Positions 18,364-27,317 of a DNA stretch of 64,000 bases are shown piece after piece (the stretch's first letter is position 1; every line of letters begins with the position of its first letter). The translations under genes were made by a program, and so were the position numbers. The stretch comes from SB11 sp943370295 (lineage in GTDB: Bacteria; Bacteroidota; Bacteroidia; UBA8524): the NCBI GenBank assembly GCA_943370295.1, contig CALRQL020000003.1, positions 273,399 through 337,398 on the forward strand, given 5' to 3'. Below the pieces are notes generated by a model. The model saw only the letters and a program-made list of their open reading frames with translations. It was not told where the DNA came from and ran no database searches.

Positions 18364-18945
18364 ATGTTAGGTTTAAAGCTGGCTACCGACCCGCGTTGGG
18401 TGAACATTGCCGAAAAAACAATAGAAGACATACTTACCGACCATGCTTTTTGTGAGCAAAAAGCAGCCAGTAGCGGTATTTCGCTGATTGTGAATTATTC
18501 TGACAAGGAAGATATTGTGCAGGCAGTTACTCCGTTGGTGGCTGAGGAGTGGGGGCATTTTCGCAAGGTGGTGAAGGAGCTGAATAAACGCGGCCTTAAA
18601 TTGGGCAGACAACGCAGGGATGAATACGTGCTAAAGATTAAAGGTCTTAGGCAAGATGGTGGTACCCGTGACCAACAACTGGTAGAACATTTATTGATTT
18701 TTGCGTTGATAGAAGCACGCAGTTGCGAGCGTTTTCGTTTATTGTCGCTACATATCAGCGACCCTGCATTGAAGGAGTTTTACCACGAGTTTATGGTATC
18801 GGAAGCAGGACATTACCGCTTATTTATTGATTTGGCTAAAAAGTACATGCCCGAAGAGCACGTGAAGGAACGTTGGAATGCTATTTTAGAGGGCGAGGCC
18901 GAAATACTTGCTTCTTTAGAGCTTAGGGGCGATAGAGTGCATTAA
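18364..18945 (+). CDS. miaE: tRNA 2-methylthio-N6-isopentenyladenosine-37 hydroxylase (MiaE-like)
   Basis: This 193-aa ferritin-like di-iron enzyme hydroxylates the isopentenyl group of ms2i6A37 in tRNAs that read U-starting codons. Iron-ligand motifs are visible in order: E in the segment EEWGHFRKVVKEL (EExxH), E in LIEARSCERFRLL, and ExxH in SEAGHYRLFIDL. The length is usual for the family. The ATG at 18364 is chosen rather than the GTG at 18358 because the promoter box overlaps the latter. Confidence 0.9.
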   Translation: MLGLKLATDPRWVNIAEKTIEDILTDHAFCEQKAASSGISLIVNYSDKEDIVQAVTPLVAEEWGHFRKVVKELNKRGLKLGRQRRDEYVLKIKGLRQDGGTRDQQLVEHLLIFALIEARSCERFRLLSLHISDPALKEFYHEFMVSEAGHYRLFIDLAKKYMPEEHVKERWNAILEGEAEILASLELRGDRVH

Positions 18946-18976
18946 TAATTAGATGTGCAGGGCGTTGGAAAGCTAG

Positions 18977-19141
18977 CTATTTCAACGCGTCTAACTTTTT
19001 TGCAATGGCTTCTGCCTCAGCCATTTTAAGGTCGGCTTCTTTTCTGTTAATCGTGCTAAGGCGATGGTAATCAGCCAATAGCTTTTTGTATTCTTCGGTT
19101 AACTTTTCAGCTTCGGTTTTCTTCTTAAACAATCCAAACAT
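18977..19141 (-). CDS. Small Lacal_2735-type protein
   Basis: This 54-aa ORF begins MFGLFKKKTEAEKL and ends AKKLDALK. It is almost entirely charged alpha helix and matches the pattern of the short Lacal_2735-type proteins of Bacteroidota (FxLFKKK start, then a conserved LLxxxHxLST segment, seen here as LLADYHRLST). The function is unknown. It sits alone between miaE and the glycosyltransferase fusion. The start codon, length and codon use all support a real gene. Confidence 0.75.
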   Translation of the reverse strand: MFGLFKKKTEAEKLTEEYKKLLADYHRLSTINRKEADLKMAEAEAIAKKLDALK

Positions 19142-19253
19142 ATCAAGGTAACAAGCAGTTGCAGGTTTAGTTCATTGGGATAGATTTTTATCTCCTTCCA
19201 ACGAATCAGAAATAAATAATCTGAGGCAGTGAAACCTTGCTAACAAGGCAGTA

Positions 19254-20666
19254 CTAATAAAACTTAATCTTGCGGGCGGCAAATATTACCATGCGCAGCA
19301 AAATAAGTCCGTGTGAAAAGCGAGAAATATTGGTACTTCCGTAAGTGCGTTCGCGGTAACGAATGGGTATTTCTACAATTTTAAGGTTCAGTTTAAACGC
19401 CCCGAAAATCAAATCAAAATCACCAAAGGGGTCAAAATCGCCAAAAAACTTGCGGTTGCTGCACAGGCGGTCGTAATCTTCCCTAAAAATTACTTTAGTG
19501 CCGCACAAAGTGTCTTTAAACGGCCTTTCGAGCAACCACGTAAACATCATGCTGAAAAACTTATTACCATACACGTTGAGGAACTGCATGGCATTGGCTT
19601 CCATTTTATATACCAATCGCGACCCGTTGATGAAATCGCCCTTGCCGCTTGCAATGGCGTTGTAAAATTTGGGCAAATCTTCGGGGGGCATGGTAAGGTC
19701 GGCATCCAAAATCATTAAAATATCGCCTGTAGCCATGGCAAAACCCTTTTTCACAGCGTTATTCTTGCCTTTGCCGTCTTGCTGGCCAATTTTAATATCG
19801 TGGGTAGCGGCGTACTTTTTCTGTATCTCTTGTATCTTTTCCCAAGTATCGTCGGTACTGTTACCTTCTATAAAAATTATCTCGGTATGGCTGCCCAGCT
19901 TTGGGGTGCGCAGTATGGCGTTTTCTATATTACCGCTTTCGTTGCGGGCAGGTATTACCACACTTACGGTAAAGTCTTTCTTAAAATCAGGCAGGGCATC
20001 GGGTTGCGGGCGCGCAAACGCATATTTGCTGATACACAACTGACGGAATAAGGGAAAACGGGCCAATACGGTATTAAACAACCACGATACACCGGGAATG
20101 TTAACGGGCAGTATTTGGCGGTGAGCCATTCGGTAGGTATCAAAGCCGGCCAAATCAAGCAGGTTTTTTAAGTCGGCATCGCTTAGCCAGTTTTGGCTGG
20201 GGGTTTTCATTTTAAGCCCTGTGGCTTCGGCCAGTTTTAAAAACGGCTCCCACAGGTAACTGTAATAGGTAACTATTACTTTGGTGTTGCGGTGGCAAAG
20301 CTTTTTAAGCTGCTCAAACACTGCTTGTATATCATCCAGATAGCCGATAACGTTCGAAATAATCACCACATCAAATTTTTCATCAAGGGTGATGTTTTCG
20401 GCATCCATCAGGTAAAAATCAATACCGGGGTTGTTGTTGCGGGCATTTTGCAACATAGCGGGGCTAAAATCAATACCTGCTTTTTTGCTGCCTTTCAGTT
20501 GGGCAAGCATCTCGCCATTGCCGCAGCCTACCTCTATCACGCTGTAATCGTCGTGAATAAAATAGTTGCAGTAGCGGGTAATATCATCCCAATAGTAGCT
20601 GTTTTTACGGCGTACTTTCAGGCGCTTTTGGGCTATGTTGTTAAAATACTCTTTTAGTTGGCTCAT
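19254..20666 (-). CDS. Methyltransferase-glycosyltransferase fusion protein
   Basis: This 470-aa protein joins two enzymes. Residues 1-200 are a class I SAM-dependent methyltransferase with motif I VIEVGCGNGEML (about residue 43). Residues 228-470 are a family 2 glycosyltransferase (VSVVIPARNESGNIENAI, then the DADLTMPPEDLP metal-binding DxD motif) resembling dolichyl-phosphate glucose/mannose synthases. The C-terminal part lacks obvious multiple membrane helices. The gene overlaps the end of the upstream methyltransferase gene by four bases, so the two are coupled. The likely role is in modifying a lipid-linked or surface glycan; the acceptor is unknown. Confidence 0.87.
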   Translation of the reverse strand: MSQLKEYFNNIAQKRLKVRRKNSYYWDDITRYCNYFIHDDYSVIEVGCGNGEMLAQLKGSKKAGIDFSPAMLQNARNNNPGIDFYLMDAENITLDEKFDVVIISNVIGYLDDIQAVFEQLKKLCHRNTKVIVTYYSYLWEPFLKLAEATGLKMKTPSQNWLSDADLKNLLDLAGFDTYRMAHRQILPVNIPGVSWLFNTVLARFPLFRQLCISKYAFARPQPDALPDFKKDFTVSVVIPARNESGNIENAILRTPKLGSHTEIIFIEGNSTDDTWEKIQEIQKKYAATHDIKIGQQDGKGKNNAVKKGFAMATGDILMILDADLTMPPEDLPKFYNAIASGKGDFINGSRLVYKMEANAMQFLNVYGNKFFSMMFTWLLERPFKDTLCGTKVIFREDYDRLCSNRKFFGDFDPFGDFDLIFGAFKLNLKIVEIPIRYRERTYGSTNISRFSHGLILLRMVIFAARKIKFY

Positions 20667-21424
20667 TGCCTGGTGATTTCAATGGTAACAAACATGGAAA
20701 TTTGCGGACTCAAGGCCAGCAATGCGTTTTCGATGCCTTTTATCAACCCGTAACTAACGTTAGGGGCCAACTGGCGTTTTGATACGCCCCCGCTTAGCAA
20801 ATAACGCAAAGGGGTGTGGTAGCGTATACTCTCTATTTTCAGGTGGGGAAACTCAGCCTCAAACTTTTGGCGGTCGCGCTCAAAAATTATCCAAGGCAGG
20901 GCACCGTTGGCACCGCTCAATGGGCCTGTGGCGGGTATTTCCCAGCCGCCTTTGGGTTCAAACGGTTCGTGGTGAAAATTGCGGTAGATAAAACGTCCCC
21001 AAGCACTGTTGGCAGGCTCCGTCATTAAAATTTTGCCGCCTTTGGCCAACACCCTTTCGGCCTCTTTTAAAAACAAAGCAGGTTGCGGAATGTGGTGCAG
21101 TACATCAATCATAAAAATGCCTGCTACACTGCCGGTTTCAAAGGGCATATTTTCGCCCGGAAATACATAATCCAGTCCGGGCAGTTCCATCACATCGCTG
21201 GTAAGCATTTGGGGCATCACTTCTTTTACAAAACCTGCGCCGCTGCCCAGCTCCACCCAATGTCCTTGCGGAAGGTTGGCACCCCGTTGTTTAAAGTGGT
21301 TGTACCACTCGAGGTATAGTTGGTAAAGAAATTTTTTGCTACGGATAATATCCCCGTGCGCCACCGTGCGGCGTGGGTCGTCTAAGTTGTATTGGTCTAC
21401 TTCTTTTAGATTGAGGATACCCAT
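20663..21424 (-). CDS. SAM-dependent methyltransferase
   Basis: This 253-aa class I methyltransferase has motif I WVELGSGAGFVKE (about residue 56), the acidic end of strand 2 and the Methyltransf_11-type segment GIFMIDVLHHIPQP. No substrate can be assigned. Its stop codon overlaps the start of the methyltransferase-glycosyltransferase fusion, so the two act in one pathway, probably surface glycan or lipid decoration. A TACATTTG promoter box lies 13 bases upstream of the ATG. Confidence 0.85.
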   Translation of the reverse strand: MGILNLKEVDQYNLDDPRRTVAHGDIIRSKKFLYQLYLEWYNHFKQRGANLPQGHWVELGSGAGFVKEVMPQMLTSDVMELPGLDYVFPGENMPFETGSVAGIFMIDVLHHIPQPALFLKEAERVLAKGGKILMTEPANSAWGRFIYRNFHHEPFEPKGGWEIPATGPLSGANGALPWIIFERDRQKFEAEFPHLKIESIRYHTPLRYLLSGGVSKRQLAPNVSYGLIKGIENALLALSPQISMFVTIEITRQ

Positions 21425-21437
21425 TTTTGCAAAACGG

Positions 21438-21445
21438 CAAATGTA
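21438..21445 (-). promoter_or_regulatory. -7 promoter box TACATTTG
   Basis: It matches TAnnTTTG on the minus strand, 13 bases upstream of the ATG of the methyltransferase gene. Confidence 0.5.
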
Positions 21446-21514
21446 GGGAATTTAACCGTGATGAGGAATGGGTTTTGGTAGCATGTTAAGATCCTATTGT
21501 TAGCTCACATTCCG

Positions 21515-23407
21515 TTATAGTTCATCATTGTCACTAAACCTATTAATTTTTTCTATAATCTTTTTAATTTCTGGAGCCATAATTTGTTGTACGAGAAAGG
21601 AATTAAGATCTAAGAGAGCTTTTTTTCTTTGTTTTGTAAAATAGTTATATATAAATTCCAAAAAAGGTATCTCTTCTTTTATATAGGGGTCATAAAAGCT
21701 ATATCTCTTATTAAACGACTTAACTAATAAAACTATATCGTTACGCTTAAGCTGTTTAATTTCAGTAACAAATTTGCTATAATTAATATATTTTAATACT
21801 GGTAATTTATTAAAAGGATGTGTGTCGTTAAGTGTTAGTTCAATTGAATAGGAAAAATCTGCGACAGATTTTTGCAATGTCCGAAGCAATTCTTGAGCAA
21901 AAATTGGTGTATTCTTTGCCTTTGTGTCTTTAATTAAAGCTGTCATGAGGTCTAAGATGTCTCGGAACTCCTGAATATGTCGACCTTGATAAACTAATCC
22001 TCCATGACTTCCCTCGTCTGGAAATTCTTCAAATTGTTTCAGTTCGAATCCATTATTTTTATTTAAATTATTTATTCTTTTTCGAGCAATTTTAGCAATG
22101 GTGGCTTTAGTAGGTTTTATTAGTCCTTTTTCAGAAAAGTCAAGAAGAAGACCCGTTATTTGTAGAACTTCATATTTGTCAAAAGCAGTACCTCCTTTAA
22201 ACTGGTCATATACTATCGATACTAGCACTTTAAATTCTGGACTGGTTAGGTCAGGATAATACCATAATTTAATCCAATCAGGGGTTTTCTCGTCTAGAAA
22301 ATACCGACTTGATTCGATAGATTTATTTAATTCCTCAGAATCCATTGTCCCGTTTCTAAAAAACTCCATCCATAGGTCAGCAGTAATGGGGTGGAAATAC
22401 ATTCCAAAAATCGTGTACTTTTCTCGTGTCTTTTGTGAAGGGGTTTTTTCCTCTTTGGGATCATTTAACAGATAGTTGGAATGAAATAAATTTATTATTT
22501 CTTGCTCATTGATTACACCATTTTTTAGTTCAATTGATATTGGGAAAAATAAATTTAAGATATGCTCAAACATCTCATTGTGTTCAATGGCTTTATCTGG
22601 TAAGAGATTATAAAACCTGTCGAAATCAAGGATGGTTTGCTTCAAATGTCTAAGGTTGTTATAACTGGATTTATCATAAATTTGCAATACTAATGATTCA
22701 AAATTGTTTAAGGTCACTTTTAAATTGTTATTTGCTAGCTGGGACACGAAGTGTTTATAGGCGGATTCAAAATTTGTTTTAATTTCAAAGCTTCTCCCAA
22801 ATACTTTTTCTTTAATGGTAGAATATTTTACAGCAATTCTGTTATCCTCATCGTATCCTTCTACTCTTCTAATTTCATCTTCATTAGCAACTACAATAAC
22901 TTTCAGTCCACTTATCTCAACAAAATGGTTAATATACCCTAATATGCTTGGAATGGGGATAGCACACCTTTCTAAATCATCAAATACAAGTATTCTCCCT
23001 TTAGTGTCTTTTAAATAGTCAGGGATGTTTATTTCTGGTATACCTGTTGTGATACTCCCTTCGTCCTTCTTATCCCCATCAAGGTCAAGCTTTATAGTTG
23101 CTTTAAGCGCCCCTTTAAGGATTTTGCCCGCAATAGACATTCCTTTTGAGGAAAGTATCGGATGTAATTGCTGAAAAAATTCATCTTCTATTTCTTTATA
23201 GGTTGATAGCCCATAAAGGCTTACATACAAATAATCTTTTTCCTTTCGCTCCTCTAAATATTTTTTTAAGAACCATGTTTTACCACTACCCCAATTTCCT
23301 CTTAACATAATTGCAAACTCTGGACTCTCAGGTATGCTTAAATAATAATCTAGATATTTTGTAATATGATCATTTGAATCCGTTTCTACGTTCATAGCAA
23401 TGCGCAT
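21515..23407 (-). CDS. KAP-type P-loop NTPase, possible defence gene
   Basis: This 630-aa protein has a Walker A motif GNWGSGKT (residues 37-44) and a Walker B motif ILVFDDLERC (139-148), with a conserved arginine-rich helix after a VVANEDEIRR sensor segment. This is the KAP/STAND-like P-loop arrangement. No membrane helices are visible, unlike classical KAP proteins, and the C-terminal 350 residues are mostly helical with no recognised domain. KAP NTPases include phage-exclusion proteins such as PifA. The gene is clearly more AT-rich than its neighbours and stands alone between repeats and a glycan operon, which suggests transfer. The start may be the ATG at 23407 or 23395. Confidence 0.82.
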   Translation of the reverse strand: MRIAMNVETDSNDHITKYLDYYLSIPESPEFAIMLRGNWGSGKTWFLKKYLEERKEKDYLYVSLYGLSTYKEIEDEFFQQLHPILSSKGMSIAGKILKGALKATIKLDLDGDKKDEGSITTGIPEINIPDYLKDTKGRILVFDDLERCAIPIPSILGYINHFVEISGLKVIVVANEDEIRRVEGYDEDNRIAVKYSTIKEKVFGRSFEIKTNFESAYKHFVSQLANNNLKVTLNNFESLVLQIYDKSSYNNLRHLKQTILDFDRFYNLLPDKAIEHNEMFEHILNLFFPISIELKNGVINEQEIINLFHSNYLLNDPKEEKTPSQKTREKYTIFGMYFHPITADLWMEFFRNGTMDSEELNKSIESSRYFLDEKTPDWIKLWYYPDLTSPEFKVLVSIVYDQFKGGTAFDKYEVLQITGLLLDFSEKGLIKPTKATIAKIARKRINNLNKNNGFELKQFEEFPDEGSHGGLVYQGRHIQEFRDILDLMTALIKDTKAKNTPIFAQELLRTLQKSVADFSYSIELTLNDTHPFNKLPVLKYINYSKFVTEIKQLKRNDIVLLVKSFNKRYSFYDPYIKEEIPFLEFIYNYFTKQRKKALLDLNSFLVQQIMAPEIKKIIEKINRFSDNDEL

Positions 23408-23731
23408 TTTATTTTATCATAAAGATAAATAAAAACAGGCAAAAGCGGCAAGGGTAGTTTTCAGTTTTAAGTCGAAGGACTCCTTGTTTACAGCATTTTT
23501 CTTCAGTCTTTTAAGAACGTGTATTTATAGGCTATTTGTGGGAACTTAAGTCCGCTTCTAATAGGTAATTGCAAAAGCGGTGGGTTTCAACCCGCCGAGA
23601 TGTACCCCACTCCGATAACACGTTAGCCCGATTTTCCAATAGTCGCCCTTCTTTGCAAGGGGAAAAGTGTTGGGCTATGCATCTCGTCATTCCTGCACAG
23701 GCGGGCATCTTACTTTTCCACCATCCCTAAC

Positions 23732-23783
23732 CTTTAGTTTGTATTGCTGATTAAACAAATGTAATCAGCAATACAAACTAAAG
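23732..23783. repeat. 22-bp perfect inverted repeat with 8-base loop
   Basis: CTTTAGTTTGTATTGC and six more bases pair exactly with 23762-23783. The stem is AT-rich and followed by no T-run, so it does not look like a normal terminator; it is also unrelated in sequence to the palindrome families. Confidence 0.85.
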
Positions 23784-23952
23784 AATTGAGGGAGGTTTGC
23801 TTATCCCAAATCATCGGGAATAAATCCCAACGCTATTGATAGAATGTTGGGTTATCTATCAATAGCGGCAGGTCTGTGTACCTGTCGCCGACCCCTATCC
23901 GTTTAACCCGTAGTCCGATATTTTAACAGGATTGAAATCCTGTTCTGTTAAG

Positions 23953-23996
23953 ATTACCGTATTGGAGTGGACTTAAGTCCGCTCCAATACGGTAAT
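23953..23996. repeat. 44-bp palindrome copy with CTTAAG centre
   Basis: Starts ATTACC and ends GGTAAT with core GGACTTAAGTCC. The arms differ from the copy at 14097 but pair with each other, with one G-T mismatch. Confidence 0.93.
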
Positions 23997-24069
23997 TGCC
24001 AAAGCGGCGGGTTTCAACCCGCCGAAAAGTACCCCGCGCCGATAACCAATCAGCTAAGAAGTTACGAGG

Positions 24070-26280
24070 CTACCTGTAATACCGGTTATTAAACACCAGC
24101 CCCTTTTGTTTTTGCTGTATAAACGGCCACCGTGCAGGGCGCACCAGCAGGTTATCAATGTATAAGAGTTCATTGGGCTTGGCTCCGTCTTTCAAAAGTT
24201 GTACGCGGGCTTTGCCGTTTGTGGTGGTGTAATTGTATTCTACCAGCATCCAGTCGTCCATCACAGCTTGTATATGGTTTAGCACGTGTACCCGTTCCGT
24301 CCCTTTGGCTTCATCCACCAGCAGCTTCAATTGCGGCAATCCTTCGGTGCGGGCATATATCCAAAACGATACGGAGATACTATCCGTTAGTGCTGTAAAA
24401 GTAGTATCGATTAAAGTGGTGGTTTCAGTGCCGTTTGCCTCCAAAGCGCCTATCCCTTCAAAATACAGCTTTGCTGGTTGGTTTTCAAAGGTTTTAAACA
24501 GGCAGGGAGCCGTTTCGGTCTCTGTATTCCCCACAAAATCTATAATGTGCTTTGCCCTGCGTTGTATCAGCGTTTCCAGCTTTTGAGCCGTAATTTCATA
24601 CAGCCTGAAACTATCGGTTTGTACAATGGGGTGTAACTCTCGATAAAAAGGAAGTGAAACACTATCCCGCAAAAAGTGCAGTAATAAGTAGGGTTTTGTT
24701 GCTTTTTTAAGCAGCGCAGGTACTTGTGTAATCTCGTACCCCATTTCTAATTGCTGCAAGGTTTGGGCAAGCGATGTTCTGCTCATTTTCACTGCCTGCA
24801 ACGGGATGCCCGTTTGCCACGATAACAGCATACTTTGCCCCACAATGGTATCAGACAAGGGGACTTTGCCAATATTCTCAGAACCTTCGTGGTAAAAGGG
24901 AATAGGTATAATGGCTTCGTATCTTTCGGGGGTAAGGTGCTGGGGTAGCCACGCAAGCGGTTGGCGGGGATTGTTGATAATACCGTGGGTGTGAATGTTG
25001 TACAATACGCCTTCTACGACCAAAATGCCAATCATTGTCCAAGGCAACCCTGGGTATCGGCTCTTTGTACGCACTTTTGTAAACACGTACACCAACATAA
25101 AAATATTAAGCCCATAAAACACCACCCAAAGCAGGCGACCCAAACTGCGGAACTGCTTTAGCAATCCTAAGTATTTTGAGATGGAAGGAATATTAAACAA
25201 AAAGGGGACAAACGCCGCATACACAAACACCATACAGGCTGCAAGCAGCAACACCCGCAAAAACTGTTGATTATAGGTAGCGATTGATGGAGTTTCTCCA
25301 GACTCTTTTTTAGTTTTTATTTTAGAATAGATACCGTTTCCTATCGCCCACAAAACAAACAGCAACACAGGCAATCCGGCATAGGCGATAGTTTCTACCG
25401 ATACTTTGCGAACGCCCAATGCCTGCTTCAGCGGTTTAAAATAATCATAATCCAACGGCAGCAATAAGCCCTCCCAGTAGGCGGCGTATTCAACAATACC
25501 GTAAGGTTGGGTGGGGCGGTCGGTAACGGTGTCAGTCAACTTCAGCCACAAAAAATACAACCCGAAGGGTAGAACAATTTGTATGAACAGGTGGGGAATT
25601 GCCTTTTTCAGTGTGATACCGTTTCCCTTGCTCACTAAAAACACCAACCAAACACACAGCACCAAAGCGCCCACAATCACCAAGTAATACACGTGTATAA
25701 ACAGCAATAGCAACAGGGTAATCCCCATTGCAAGGCTAAGTGTAACAACGGGTTTCTCAAAAAACCGGTATAACCACCAAATAAACAGGGGAACTACAAA
25801 GCAATACGCAAGTGCAAAATGCCCGTCGAAACGGTCGATTTGTGGCGACATCATGCCTACTGCAACCGCAGCTGCTACCGCAAACCATTGGTGATTGGTG
25901 AAAGCCAGAAACAGTTTATACAGGATGCCGATGGCTACCAGTAAGCCGATAAACAACAGCAGATTATTAATGCCTACAGCAACATTGCCCACAGGGGTAA
26001 TGTTGTTGTTTACAAAACGGGCAGCATTGCTGATAAGGGGTTGGTTATCGGTAAACACTACGTGTTCGCCCCAAGGGTGGTTCATCCCCCTGAAATGGTT
26101 GTAGCTGCTATCGTACTGTACGTGCCACGCGAAGGTGTAGTAGTTTTTTATCCCATCACCACCGGGACTAAACAAATAGCTGTTGGGGCTAAAGATAAAT
26201 TTACCGTAAAACAGCAGGATAACTGCACAGCCTATACCCAGTGCCCACCAAATACCGTATTTGCGGGGGGTACTATTCAT
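24070..26280 (-). CDS. Large polytopic membrane protein with C-terminal beta-rich domain
   Basis: This 736-aa protein has about eleven to thirteen membrane helices in its first 450 residues, with an extracytoplasmic loop NYYTFAWHVQYDSSYNHF near residue 50. This resembles the membrane glycosyltransferase or mannosyltransferase fold, though the acidic catalytic signature is not clear. The last 130 residues are beta-rich and resemble a carbohydrate-binding domain. It overlaps the upstream GT2 gene by eight bases, so the pair should act together on a lipid-linked sugar. The ATG at 26280 is chosen over one at 26301, which would lie deeper inside the GT2 gene. Confidence 0.7.
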   Translation of the reverse strand: MNSTPRKYGIWWALGIGCAVILLFYGKFIFSPNSYLFSPGGDGIKNYYTFAWHVQYDSSYNHFRGMNHPWGEHVVFTDNQPLISNAARFVNNNITPVGNVAVGINNLLLFIGLLVAIGILYKLFLAFTNHQWFAVAAAVAVGMMSPQIDRFDGHFALAYCFVVPLFIWWLYRFFEKPVVTLSLAMGITLLLLLFIHVYYLVIVGALVLCVWLVFLVSKGNGITLKKAIPHLFIQIVLPFGLYFLWLKLTDTVTDRPTQPYGIVEYAAYWEGLLLPLDYDYFKPLKQALGVRKVSVETIAYAGLPVLLFVLWAIGNGIYSKIKTKKESGETPSIATYNQQFLRVLLLAACMVFVYAAFVPFLFNIPSISKYLGLLKQFRSLGRLLWVVFYGLNIFMLVYVFTKVRTKSRYPGLPWTMIGILVVEGVLYNIHTHGIINNPRQPLAWLPQHLTPERYEAIIPIPFYHEGSENIGKVPLSDTIVGQSMLLSWQTGIPLQAVKMSRTSLAQTLQQLEMGYEITQVPALLKKATKPYLLLHFLRDSVSLPFYRELHPIVQTDSFRLYEITAQKLETLIQRRAKHIIDFVGNTETETAPCLFKTFENQPAKLYFEGIGALEANGTETTTLIDTTFTALTDSISVSFWIYARTEGLPQLKLLVDEAKGTERVHVLNHIQAVMDDWMLVEYNYTTTNGKARVQLLKDGAKPNELLYIDNLLVRPARWPFIQQKQKGLVFNNRYYR

Positions 26281-27001
26281 AAGGCTGGTGACGGCGCACA
26301 ATGCGCAGTATTTTTATAAAGTTCCAGAATTCGCCTGTAAGAATTTTCAGGTTCATTTTAGAGAAAATCACATCGCTGCGAAGTACAACAAATACGGGTT
26401 CCATCTTCACTGTTTTGGTTTTACTGGCAATGGCAATAAATTCCATGTCAAACAAAAACCGTTCAATGGTGGTACTCATAAATACCTTTTTGCCACGCTG
26501 ATTGAAGCCTTTTAAACCGCATTGGGTATCGGTAATGGGTAGCCTGAATACCACTTTAAACACAAACCTCAACACCTTCGATATCCATTTACGCTTTAGC
26601 GGGGTGTTCTCGTAATACTCGTTATCGCGGGTGCCGATGGCAATATCACTTCCCTGTTCCAAACTCTGCACAATCTTCACCATGCTTTCGTACTCGTACG
26701 GAAAATCAATATCGGTGTAAAGTATCAGCCCGTCTTCAATACCCTTTATACCTTCACGCAGGGCATATCCTTTACCGTGATTAACAGGGTAAGTGATATA
26801 GGTAACATTGGGCAGGTGTTGACCCAGGTATTGTAATTGTGCTTCGCCGATGCCGGTTGAGGAGGCATCATTCACCACCACGGGGTGAATCTGATAGGCG
26901 TGCAGGTATTGTTTTATATCGCTAAAATGATTGCACAATTGCACTTCCCAGCCCTCATGGGGATTGTAGCAGGGCACAACGATATGCAGGGCTTGGGTCA
27001 T
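26273..27001 (-). CDS. Family 2 glycosyltransferase
   Basis: This 242-aa enzyme has the GT2 nucleotide-sugar-binding fold: HIVVPCYNPHEG at the N-terminus, VVVNDASSTG at about residue 41, the metal-binding DxD-type motif LYTDIDFPYEY (about 94) and TQCGLKGFNQRGKK. It lacks the C-terminal membrane helices of dolichyl-phosphate synthases, but the spacing of motifs resembles that subgroup. It likely makes a lipid-phosphate sugar used by the membrane protein encoded immediately downstream and overlapping it by eight bases. Confidence 0.87.
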   Translation of the reverse strand: MTQALHIVVPCYNPHEGWEVQLCNHFSDIKQYLHAYQIHPVVVNDASSTGIGEAQLQYLGQHLPNVTYITYPVNHGKGYALREGIKGIEDGLILYTDIDFPYEYESMVKIVQSLEQGSDIAIGTRDNEYYENTPLKRKWISKVLRFVFKVVFRLPITDTQCGLKGFNQRGKKVFMSTTIERFLFDMEFIAIASKTKTVKMEPVFVVLRSDVIFSKMNLKILTGEFWNFIKILRIVRRHQPYE

Positions 27002-27014
27002 GTAGCGTTTGTGG

Positions 27015-27022
27015 CAAAAATA
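27015..27022 (-). promoter_or_regulatory. -7 promoter box TATTTTTG
   Basis: It matches TAnnTTTG on the minus strand and ends about 13 bases before the glycosyltransferase ATG. Confidence 0.5.
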
Positions 27023-27273
27023 TACAAAAAAGGGATGTAGTGTTGGAATATCGGTTGGGTATCGGGGCTTTTAGGTTAGAGTTATTTAAAAACAACTGCT
27101 GATTGAGACAAGTTGTTCAAGCTGCAAAGACACGAAGACACAAAGCCATAGTACTTATTGACTTCGTGCCTTTGCAGCAAACATAACCCAAGGAGGCGAC
27201 GATTTGAAAGTCGGGTTAATGTGTTATCAGATAAGGGTACATTTTCGGCGGATTGAAATCCACCGCTTTGGCA

Positions 27274-27317
27274 ATTACCATATTGGAGCGGACTTAAGTC
27301 CGCTCCAATATGGTAAT
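27274..27317. repeat. 44-bp palindrome copy with CTTAAG centre
   Basis: The arms are ATATTGGAG-type and pair perfectly with each other. The copy differs in one outer arm position from 23953-23996, and both sides of the pair changed. Confidence 0.93.

Larger units (their letters stand above)
23408..24069. repeat. Intergenic repeats upstream of the KAP NTPase gene
   Basis: This 662-base gap holds no gene. It contains a degraded three-hairpin element (44-bp palindrome remnant about 23540-23569, hairpin 23578-23597), and a 22-bp perfect inverted repeat at 23732-23783. A second 12-bp inverted repeat (23831-23842 with 23856-23867) has loops unlike the other families. A full three-hairpin composite follows at 23925-23944, 23953-23996 and 24005-24024 in plus orientation. 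A segment near 23684-23712 resembles a short dispersed element common in Bacteroidota (CGTCATTCCTGC). Confidence 0.88.

Noticed and set aside
23684..23712. Short CGTCATTCCTGC-type stretch considered as part of a gene or RNA
   Set aside because: No open frame or structure extends from it; it resembles a dispersed short element seen in other Bacteroidota intergenic DNA.
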